Assembly: GCA_010909725.1 (NCBI GenBank)
Contig: JAACMV010000007.1
Span: forward strand, 186,001 to 250,000
Direction of reading: 5' to 3'
Source of the DNA: Picochlorum sp. 'celeri'
Taxonomy: Eukaryota; Chlorophyta; Trebouxiophyceae
Length of the DNA stretch: 64,000 nt
Positions within the stretch are counted from its first letter, which is position 1. Each line of letters begins with the position of its first letter. The notes below the pieces were generated by a model that worked only from the letters and a program-made list of their open reading frames with translations, was not told the origin of the DNA and searched no databases. Position numbers and translations under genes: made by a program. Below, piece by piece: positions 43,673 to 51,719 of this stretch.

Positions 43673-44318
43673 AATTATATCTCTATTCTGTGGATATCAG
43701 TCAAAAGGCTCCAGAATCCACTTCCTCGTAGTCCACGAATTGAATCCTAGTATAACAACCGAATCGCTAAAGTTGGAAAAAGACCTTCTGCATCCCTCTG
43801 AAGGGAATATTCGCCTTCAAATTAAGTAAAGTGATTCGTTATATCGATCAAAATGGTCTCCTGAAGCTGATTTCGCGTGACGAGAACCTTCGAGCATGAA
43901 TTCCACGTTCGAGGCTGACCTTGCTGCCCTTTTAGCCACAGAATAGCCAACCCGACCCTATTCTGAATATCTTCTGAACAATTTTATCGGAATATACGTG
44001 AATATGAGGTTCTTGCGGCTACATGGGGGATGCCCCATGGTGGAAGGGTCTGATGTCCAATCGTCCCTGTCCGGCAGACTCTTGTGCCGTACGGACGGTT
44101 CTCGTTGACTTCTTCTGCCTTGTGCAGGTTTGCAATGCCGAAACTTTGTACATCCGAACATCCTCCGTCCTAGTGGAACTCCAGATATTGGAGGAGGAAT
44201 CCCAAATATGGTACTTTACCGATCAAGCATTGATCTTTGTATGCAGCATCCTCACTTGAGGTGTACTCACCGACAGGTGCATTCTCTGCTGGTAGTAGTA
44301 CTCACATGGTACATCGTG
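43673..44318. other. 646-bp region without a confident gene
   Basis: Lies upstream of the SET gene and after the solute-binding protein gene, both minus strand. It carries a weak two-exon candidate on the plus strand, listed apart. No other coding or RNA feature is seen. Confidence 0.35.
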
Positions 44319-44372
44319 TTACAGAAAAGAAGAGATATACAGGGACAACAAGGCAGATATCATGTATGGTAA
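44004..44372 (+). CDS. Weak two-exon candidate gene antisense to the solute-binding protein 3' end
   Basis: A join of 44004-44088 and 44128-44372 is in phase and gives 109 aa, with a protein-like stretch ILRPSGTPDIGGGIPNM. The proposed intron is only 39 nt (GTACGG...GTGCAG), shorter than any other here, and the end overlaps the opposite gene by 54 bp. No family is recognised. More likely than not a chance frame. Confidence 0.2.
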
Positions 44373-46217
44373 TACGGAAGCAGAAGACTCCATCGATGGC
44401 TCACTACTACTTGCCGTCTCCTCAGGTGCAACATCTTCCAAGATGGCACTACTGGCCAACACAGTTGGTTCGAAATTGGTAACTGCATCCGTCACTGCCT
44501 GTAAGATGATGTTTGGAGTTGCTGAACCCCCGTATTCACCTTCCCAGGTGAGGAGTGGACTGTCCATACCCTTGCTCATCAACTGGGAAGTCAATGCTGA
44601 TAGATAGCTGTATGCTTCAACAGGAAAGTCTGGCCTCACAGCTATCCCTATTGGGTCATCCATAGTTGTATCAGTGGCAACTTCTACAAGCCCATCAAAT
44701 TGTACGTGAGACACCCACAAAAGCCCAATACACTCTCCCCTGAGTATTGCTGCTTCCGCTTCTGCTCTCGTCTCAAATGGAATCAGATTCGCACCATACT
44801 TTTCTCCAGCAGGATTTTGGGCAGAGGCCGTCACTGTACAGACATCTTGTCCATCCATGTATTCAAGAGTCGCATTCTCGGGCACAGAGTCGGCTTCGTT
44901 GGGGGGAAGATACAATGCAGGCCCAGCACTAAAGTAGAATGGTTGGACAAAATATACCTCAGAAAGCCTTTCTTGATTCACCACAATCGATCCAATACTG
45001 ATATCAGCCTTACCATCGTTTATAAGTGACAATCTTTCATCAACAGTATTAGCAACCAGAACCTCTGTGCACTGGATGATGCCAGAGGAGCAGATGACTT
45101 GAAGCATTTCAATTTCCATCCCTTTCCATGACGAATTCTTCTCGAGGAACGAAATATCCCCTTCAATACTAGCAAGAGGGAGAGCATTACCTTTGTATAC
45201 CACAATGGTTGCATTGACGGGGTTTCCAGGAGCAGGCACCGAACGGGATCCATTCACTGCAGGTGCTTTGGTCCAATCCAAAGCATTGCCGTTACGGGTC
45301 AGAAATCCTGTAATGGCAGATGTTGCGAATCCCAAAGTAGCAGGAACATTCACACGTGATTCCATGCCACCTTCCGACTGAAACGTGTTATTGGCAATGC
45401 TCCACATGGGTGATATTCTTCCAGCCCAGAGCATGCTGACTGCTGCAGCAGTCAAGCTGTCCACAAGCTCTTGCGATGCATTCTTGTTCACAACAATTCC
45501 ATACGGAGACGCTCCAATATCAGCTGCCACCCTACTGACTATTCTTAATGGACCATCTTGGGATCCTCCGTGCCCATCCACAAGCAAAGCAATACATTCT
45601 CCATTCTCCATCCTGTCAATAGCCTCAGCCTTTCCTGATACATCCACATACCCCTTGATACCATACACATTTTGCAGCGCTTGTGTGGCATGGTGATTAG
45701 GATACGCACACAGAGTTTTGCCCTTCAAATCCTCCCACTCCATCACAGTGTCTCCAAGCCCCAACAATTCAGTGCCAGTGGCAAAGTAAAACGGTCTGAT
45801 GAAATCCACCAGCTTTTCCCTCTCAGGAGTCCATGATATGGCCCCGATACTAAAATCCGCATCGCCATTCACCACAGCACTCAATCGATCATCGATAGTA
45901 GTCGTGATGAGTGCTTCATCCAGGGGAGTGCATGCAAGATACGGCTCAATCCCAGCAGACACCCACGTTGGAGCCCCAGCAGGTGTTGTAAGATTGCACA
46001 GATACCTTACAATATCCACGTCCAGACCACTCCACTCATCCGAATCGGCAGACGTAGCATTTGAATACGGAAACCCTATAAAACCACCCTCAAATATCGC
46101 CGGTCGGACCAAACCTGTTCCAGAACTGGTCCCTTGAGCAGACACCGAGAGACCTCCTCCCACACTCGCCACCAACACATGATGGATCAAGAGCAGATGC
46201 AGAGAATTCATCACCAT
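44319..46217 (-). CDS. Secreted, probably GPI-anchored protein with two tandem bacterial family-3 solute-binding domains
   Basis: Intronless, 632 aa, ATG 46217. A signal peptide covers about 1-28. Domain 1 (about 35-300) and domain 2 (about 335-585) repeat the same SBP family 3 pattern: WSGLDVDIVRYLC with DADFSIGAISWTPEREKLV, and WKGMEIEMLQVIC with KADISIGSIVVNQERLS; each then has a PFYFATG/PFYFSAG block. Many NxT/S sequons suggest extracellular exposure. The tail is Ser/Glu-rich and ends in an 18-residue hydrophobic stretch, as for GPI addition. In bacteria these domains bind amino acids or polar solutes for ABC uptake. There is no channel segment as in glutamate receptors. Ligand and partner unknown. 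Confidence 0.72.
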   Translation of the reverse strand: MVMNSLHLLLIHHVLVASVGGGLSVSAQGTSSGTGLVRPAIFEGGFIGFPYSNATSADSDEWSGLDVDIVRYLCNLTTPAGAPTWVSAGIEPYLACTPLDEALITTTIDDRLSAVVNGDADFSIGAISWTPEREKLVDFIRPFYFATGTELLGLGDTVMEWEDLKGKTLCAYPNHHATQALQNVYGIKGYVDVSGKAEAIDRMENGECIALLVDGHGGSQDGPLRIVSRVAADIGASPYGIVVNKNASQELVDSLTAAAVSMLWAGRISPMWSIANNTFQSEGGMESRVNVPATLGFATSAITGFLTRNGNALDWTKAPAVNGSRSVPAPGNPVNATIVVYKGNALPLASIEGDISFLEKNSSWKGMEIEMLQVICSSGIIQCTEVLVANTVDERLSLINDGKADISIGSIVVNQERLSEVYFVQPFYFSAGPALYLPPNEADSVPENATLEYMDGQDVCTVTASAQNPAGEKYGANLIPFETRAEAEAAILRGECIGLLWVSHVQFDGLVEVATDTTMDDPIGIAVRPDFPVEAYSYLSALTSQLMSKGMDSPLLTWEGEYGGSATPNIILQAVTDAVTNFEPTVLASSAILEDVAPEETASSSEPSMESSASVLPYMISALLSLYISSFL

Positions 46218-47175
46218 GTATTGTTATAAGTATTATATCTTGACAGACGTTTCTGTATCAATTTGATTCAACTCCGAAAACAAAAAATAATTGATTTTGC
46301 GGTGGTTTTTCTCAGTCCAGTTGAATGAAAGCAATTCATGAACTGAGATACATTCCAATACCTGTGGATCTATCTATCCAAAACCTTTGACCTATTCAGA
46401 AAAGAATCTATATGTATCGCTGCTATTGAGCCAAGCTACTGTATCGGCAGATCTCGAGGCAAGATCTCTTATTATTTGAAATCTTTTCTGTTTCAAACTA
46501 GGAGCCTGTGACTATCCCCCTCGTAGCACAGTTGTTCTCTACGCACCCATTCGCATGACAACAAATATAGCGACATACCCTCCATATAGATGAAGGAGAA
46601 CAACGCCATGGAAAGAGCGTATGCAGGAGATTGACGAGGGACAGTTGTCAACTGTCTCTTCAAAGCGCAACTGTGTCCCGTCAAAGGAGCCTTTGAAAGG
46701 GTCGTTGGTCAAAGGCGCCTTCCATGCATGAAATTGGGATCCCACGTGCATACGAGTTCCACATCCAGGGGCTCAGTGTATCATAAATATAATTATAAAA
46801 TACATTTATATTGTTAGATACGAGTGTCCGTGCTTGATTGGACTGTGGGTGTTTGTCAGAGAAGTAGACGAAACAGGACAATCGAAGAGAAACACGCCGA
46901 ATATCATATACAGCCGTTTTGGTAATAGATAGGGTAGGCTATACTACATAGTAAAGTATTGTGAATGAAAATATTGCAACTGTGTTGGGTGTGGGGCGTT
47001 GGAGCGAAAGTGGACAAAGGACCCCAGTTCCTGGGGGTGGCGCCCTTGGTTTGAAAGTGGCCACTTTTGTTCATGGACAGTCGAGACGTCATTTTCCCGA
47101 GACGGATCGGCCAGTCTGGGCATTGCGGTCATTGATTCTCTCTAATTTATATATTATATTGTATTCAGATCAAAT
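46218..47175. other. 958-bp gene-free region, the longest in the window
   Basis: Contains promoters for the divergent solute-binding protein and RING genes. A cluster of CAAAGG-type words lies at about 46683-46722. The RING gene is preceded by an AT-rich TATATATTATATTG run (47147-47160) and a TTCAG 8 bp before its ATG that could be a leader-intron acceptor. No tRNA B-box-like word is seen. Confidence 0.4.
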
Positions 47176-48972
47176 ATGAGCGTCGATGAGGTGGCCCAGT
47201 GTGATGTGCCAGGTGGCTCTGGGGAGGGAGGGCAGGGAAACTTCAAGGAATCGGCCACTCGGCCGCTTGAGGTTCAAGGCACGAGTACTACTAATAAGAG
47301 TAAAAGAAAGAGAGTAAAACGTTCGGATGCTGTGGAGGTGAAGAAGGAGAGGAAGAAGAGGAGGAGCAAGAAGCAGGTGGGCAGCAATGATTTGGAGAGT
47401 GAAGGTTTGACGTGTGCGGTGTGCTGTGAGGCACTCATACAGCCAGGTACTAAATCCAATACATCGATTGAGTGCCCTTCGTGCCAGTATCAGGCGTGTA
47501 TGAAGTGTGTCGAGCGTTATATCCTGGACATGCGGGAGGGTCAACCTCAATGCATGAACCCTGAATGCCAGGCAGAGTGGCACACGTCGTTCCTGCGCCA
47601 GTATTTCGCAACGAGTTGGATCAACGGTCCTTATTATAAGGCAAGATCCCAGTATTATTTGAAGATGGAAATGGCCAAGCTTCCAGAGGATCATGAGAGT
47701 TTGTTGAACTACAGGCATTGTAATCAACTGGCAGAGGACATTAAAGTTTTCAACACAGAAGCCAAAGAGCTGAAAAGGCAGCTTGATGAGAAGAAGCAGA
47801 TTATATCTTTCACCAATAATATGATACGTGAGTACAAGACGTCTCAGTATCTGTTGAACCTGAGGGATGTGGAGCCAGAGGCTCATTCCAGCAGGCATGG
47901 TCAGTTTCCATGCCAGGATGAGCAATGCAAGGGTTTCCTGCACAAGGAGACGCATGTGTGCAACATATGCGACAAAATCACATGCAAAAATTGTCATATT
48001 CTTCTTGGTAAGGAATCAGATGAGGAAACGGTGGAGCATGTGTGCAAGGAGGAAGATATTGAGACTGCAAAGTTGCTCAGGGTTAATACAAAGCCATGTC
48101 CATACTGCAACATGGGCGTGTACAAGATTGAAGGATGCTCTCAAATGTTTTGCACAGCGTGTAAAACTGCTTTCGGGTGGAACTCGGGGAAGATCATCAA
48201 GTCAAACATTCACAATCCTCATTATTTTGAATGGAGAAGAGAACAAGCAGAGGATGGGGTAATCCCTCGTCAACCTGGAGATCGGCCTGGAGAACAGGTT
48301 GAGGAGAATCAGAGGGAGATATATGGTCGACATGGCGTTCCTCGTTTAAGCAAATCGGACCTGTGGAAGCGTCTTGGTTGCTTGGAACCTGGCATGCAGC
48401 TCACCCTACGAGCTGGTGTGGATACTCATGGAGGTGAACGAGCACATATCGAAGATTCTTTGAAGAATATGTGGGTGGACAATATGGAGGTTGCTCTAAA
48501 GTTTGTCAAGACTTTGATGGCAGAGATTGCTGATATAGAGGAGCGAGAGCGCCCTGATGGCGCTCGTATCTGGCGATTGTACTATGCAAACAATGACGTA
48601 AGCGAACTTGCATTCAAAAATCAGCTGATCAAGATTGACAAGAGAGAGAGCAAGTCCAAGGAGCTCAAGCACGTGCTTGCAGAATCTGCTCGTTACATTG
48701 CTACTCAATTGAGCAATGTGACTGGAAGTCTGGAAAGCATGGATACAGCATGGGCTGCAGTCAAAAAAGAGACCTCTCAGCTCGATCGAAAGCTTGTGTC
48801 CATCAGAAACTGCTTTGGAGGATCCATTCCAGAGGATGGTCAATTTTCACATGTTCTACGTGCGATAGAATTTGCGAAAAGGCTGAAACGCGACGATGCA
48901 TATCCAGCACTAGAGGAAGATGCCCTGATGGAGAGAGATATGACTGATTTGTACTATGATCCGTACTTTTGA
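47176..48972 (+). CDS. RING/IBR-like zinc protein of a type shared with giant viruses
   Basis: Intronless, 598 aa. A very basic head (KSKRKRVKRSD, KKERKKRRSKK) is likely nuclear-targeting. A RING-like block follows at about 78-125 (CAVCCEALIQ, CPSCQYQACMKCV, QCMNPECQAEW), then a helical linker with LPEDHESLL, a second zinc region near 255-300 (CNICDKITCKNCHILLG) and an IBR-like block near 310-335 (CPYCNMGVYKIEGCSQMFC). The C-terminal half is coiled. This RING plus FLRQYFATSWINGPYYKARS layout recalls uncharacterised proteins I know from giant DNA viruses and protists; no search was run. It may be an E3 ligase. No human, animal or crop virus is involved. Confidence 0.68.
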   Translation: MSVDEVAQCDVPGGSGEGGQGNFKESATRPLEVQGTSTTNKSKRKRVKRSDAVEVKKERKKRRSKKQVGSNDLESEGLTCAVCCEALIQPGTKSNTSIECPSCQYQACMKCVERYILDMREGQPQCMNPECQAEWHTSFLRQYFATSWINGPYYKARSQYYLKMEMAKLPEDHESLLNYRHCNQLAEDIKVFNTEAKELKRQLDEKKQIISFTNNMIREYKTSQYLLNLRDVEPEAHSSRHGQFPCQDEQCKGFLHKETHVCNICDKITCKNCHILLGKESDEETVEHVCKEEDIETAKLLRVNTKPCPYCNMGVYKIEGCSQMFCTACKTAFGWNSGKIIKSNIHNPHYFEWRREQAEDGVIPRQPGDRPGEQVEENQREIYGRHGVPRLSKSDLWKRLGCLEPGMQLTLRAGVDTHGGERAHIEDSLKNMWVDNMEVALKFVKTLMAEIADIEERERPDGARIWRLYYANNDVSELAFKNQLIKIDKRESKSKELKHVLAESARYIATQLSNVTGSLESMDTAWAAVKKETSQLDRKLVSIRNCFGGSIPEDGQFSHVLRAIEFAKRLKRDDAYPALEEDALMERDMTDLYYDPYF

Positions 48973-49044
48973 AGAGTACACATCTATTTTGCATGCATTT
49001 TTTTCCCTCGTCGATATGGTTTTTAAGATTGTAATGCATCGAAT

Positions 49045-50673
49045 ATGCTCTACAGATCGAGGTTTCCTTCACATGTAGCAATGTCTTTGCCTAGGAACCA
49101 AGGCTATTTGAAAACGCATGCCCTTTCTCGCAATGACTGTGATCTACATGGATCAAAAGATATATCGATCGTTTGGTTCCGAATTGGGGACTTGAGGATC
49201 CACGATCACGAGCCTTTGTTTGCTGCATGCGATCAAAGGAATGCTACAGTGATACCAGTGGTACTTTTACCCGAAAATGATGGTATACAATCTCATCGCC
49301 GCATTGCTATCAATAGGGCTATAATTGGTCTTGAAAAGGCACTGAAAGAAAGGGTGGGTGGCCTGCCGCTCAGCATAGTTGAGAGAAATGAGTGGCACAA
49401 AGCTCTGGGAAGCATGATTGGCAAGGCAGAGGGGAACAGAGTCGATTTTCACTTTTACATGTCACCGCATAAATCCTTAGATCCATGGGGGTATACAGTA
49501 CAAGAAGAGATGGTTGGATTGCTGAAAGAGAAGGCACACGTCCGGATCCATCCATACTGGGGCAAGACACTCTTTCACCCTTTGGACATGAGTTCTGATC
49601 ACACAGGACGCCCTACTCCTTCGATATCTACGTACAGTATGGATACCCAGTTTCCAGGATCGCTAGATTTGATTGCATCCTGCGAAACCATGACCCAGTT
49701 TCGAGAAAGATGCCAAGGGACTCTTCCTGTGAGGGAGCCTCTTGAGGTTCCTTTGGTTTCAGAGGAAATGCATAACGAGGAACTGCGCACATATATGAAG
49801 GAACATTCCATATCCTCTACAAAATTAGATACGACATCTTGTGAGATACGTGAGGACATCCCAATTGAGGAGGAGGTTGCCTTACAGCATCTGGAGTCCA
49901 TGCTGCACAATGATGCATACATGGGCTCATATAGGACCTCTCGGATGTCTGCATCCACAAGTGAAAGGGGTGCTATGTTGAGTACGGCATTATCCTTGGG
50001 TACTCTGAGTCCCAGAATGGTATATCGTAAAGTTCATGATAGACTGCTTGCCAAGAAGAAGGGGCAAGGAGTATCATGGACGTGGGGCCCCAAGGTTACC
50101 TCCTCAAGTCTAGGAGAAGAATGGCTCCTCATGCACCTGGTCATACGGGACTATTTTATCTATTTAGCGGAACATGAAGGAGACCGGATATATACTTTCG
50201 GCAATGATCGAGAATGGTCCCAAGACAAGGATGCATTCAATCACTGGATCCATGGTCAGACAGGCTTCCCATTTGTTGATGCATCCATGCGCGAGCTCCA
50301 TGCCACTGGTTTCATGTCTAATCGTGCTAGACAAAACGTTGCGTCCTTTCTCACGAAAGAACTTGGTATTGATTGGCGATGGGGTGAAGAGTATTTCCAG
50401 AAAACCTTGATTGACCACGATAGTGGTGTGAATGCTGAAAGTTGGGCCTACATAGCTGGAGTCGGCCCAGGACGGAGAGATACAAAATTCATGACGGTGA
50501 CACAAGGAGAAAAGTATGACCCTGACGGTTCACACATTGCCCGATGGATCCCCGAACTCTCCCATCTGGAACCTACACTTCGACACAGGCCCTGGCTGGT
50601 TTCTGACCAACCACTGCCCTATCCTGCCCCAATCCGACCATATGAGTCTCAAATCGGCAAACCACCCAAATGA
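49045..50673 (+). CDS. DASH-type cryptochrome
   Basis: Intronless, 542 aa. The photolyase N-domain starts at about 33 (SIVWFRIGDLRIHDHE) and the FAD domain covers about 300-520. DASH marks are clear: FPFVDASMRELHATGFMSNR, RQNVASFLTKELGIDWRWG, and YDPDGSHIARWIPEL. The usual WFRNDLR motif is altered to WFRIGDLR. The first 30 residues (MLYRSRFPSHVAMSLP) may target an organelle. Such proteins bind FAD and often methenyl-THF and repair UV dimers in single-stranded DNA, or sense light. The stop of the RING gene is only 72 bp upstream, on the same strand. UGUAA follows the stop. Confidence 0.9.
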   Translation: MLYRSRFPSHVAMSLPRNQGYLKTHALSRNDCDLHGSKDISIVWFRIGDLRIHDHEPLFAACDQRNATVIPVVLLPENDGIQSHRRIAINRAIIGLEKALKERVGGLPLSIVERNEWHKALGSMIGKAEGNRVDFHFYMSPHKSLDPWGYTVQEEMVGLLKEKAHVRIHPYWGKTLFHPLDMSSDHTGRPTPSISTYSMDTQFPGSLDLIASCETMTQFRERCQGTLPVREPLEVPLVSEEMHNEELRTYMKEHSISSTKLDTTSCEIREDIPIEEEVALQHLESMLHNDAYMGSYRTSRMSASTSERGAMLSTALSLGTLSPRMVYRKVHDRLLAKKKGQGVSWTWGPKVTSSSLGEEWLLMHLVIRDYFIYLAEHEGDRIYTFGNDREWSQDKDAFNHWIHGQTGFPFVDASMRELHATGFMSNRARQNVASFLTKELGIDWRWGEEYFQKTLIDHDSGVNAESWAYIAGVGPGRRDTKFMTVTQGEKYDPDGSHIARWIPELSHLEPTLRHRPWLVSDQPLPYPAPIRPYESQIGKPPK

Positions 50674-50747
50674 TAGCAAATTCAACGTTTACACAATCTA
50701 TTTCTTCTTGTAAGCAATATGTCTGACACATCTTCTTCTTGTTCATC

Positions 50748-51365
50748 TTACAATGGCAAAACAACTCCATAGCTATTTCTTCGTCCGCCTCCTCCACCAC
50801 GGGACCTTCCACGCACCCCAGAAGAATGCTTCTGATAAATCTTTTCAAATCTACTGTTGATACTTTCTCCAGTTGTACCAACCACTCGAGCTGGAGCCCT
50901 CTGTCGCCGGGTCACTCCCTCTTTGGGACCCAGGCCATACCCAAGTCCTTTACCACCATGCATCGTCACAGTAACGCCACGCCGACCTCGCTGAGAACCA
51001 GAACCAGAAGCCTGTCTTCCTCCTCTTCCCCGAGACGCTGCAACACCCCGAGACGCCTTCTTCACGCCTCCAGACACGGGTGTTTTGACTGCACCCTTCT
51101 TCCCCACACCGCCCCTGATTGGAGTTTTGGCAGAACCTTTCTTACCCGCTTTTGGAGTGCCCTTTTTCCCCTACACATATTATTGGCATACAATTTGTGA
51201 CCATATAAAGCCATTCAGCGCATGACCGACAGCGTCGAGATTCATCAGTCAAATGAAACTTGAATTTTCGTGACACACCTTGGCTGGCACCTGCTTCTTC
51301 TTAGGTTTTTTCTGTGATTTAATTAAATCATCCAAACTCTGACCAAGTTTCGACTCTACATCCAT
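50748..51365 (-). CDS. Small RG-rich protein with UAP56-binding-like motif, candidate mRNA export adaptor, two exons
   Basis: Exons 51279-51365 and 50748-51170; 108-nt intron (GTGTGT...GTGTAG), phase 0, giving 169 aa. Exon 1 contains GQSLDDLIKSQKK, close to the UBM motif (SLDDxIK) of ALYREF, UIF and CHTOP. Exon 2 has repeats of KKG-xx-KTP-xx-GGV, then RG and GGR runs, and near the end SINSRFEKIY, like the LNxRF C-terminal motif of the same adaptors. There is no RRM. The combination suggests an adaptor that loads mRNPs onto UAP56, but this rests on short motifs. ATG 51365 is the only one in frame. Confidence 0.6.
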
Positions 51366-51719
51366 GCTGGTTTCGTCTTTTGTTCCTGTTTGTATCAAAA
51401 AAACGAGATCACGGTGTTGAAAGGTTTCCCTGTACACTTTTCGGAGGTTTTAAAACCTCTAACAACTACACAACTTATTTCTAGGCTGGCTACTACACGG
51501 CACGTGGTGGAGTATAAATCAAACACCTCCGTTTGATGGGCCCATCAACCTTCAGGGCGCCCAAAAGGTCTTATGGTCCTATGAGTATGGAATCCATTCG
51601 GTGAAATCACTATTCATATTTACAATAGCACATACACATGGTATACTATTCTCTCTACAAATGTGAATAAGACAAAAAGGGCTGTTTCTGCAGCCAATGA
51701 CAATGCTGCCCATTGTTTT
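51366..51719. other. 354-bp intergenic region
   Basis: Promoter side of the small RG-rich gene and 3' flank of the HDAC gene, both minus strand. No gene is seen. Confidence 0.3.

Noticed and set aside
43958..44161. Minus-strand 67-codon frame upstream of the SET gene
   Set aside because: Composition is like non-coding shadow and there is no splice partner.
44450..44480. GGTTCGAAATTGG word resembling a tRNA B box
   Set aside because: It lies in the solute-binding coding sequence with no A box or cloverleaf around it.
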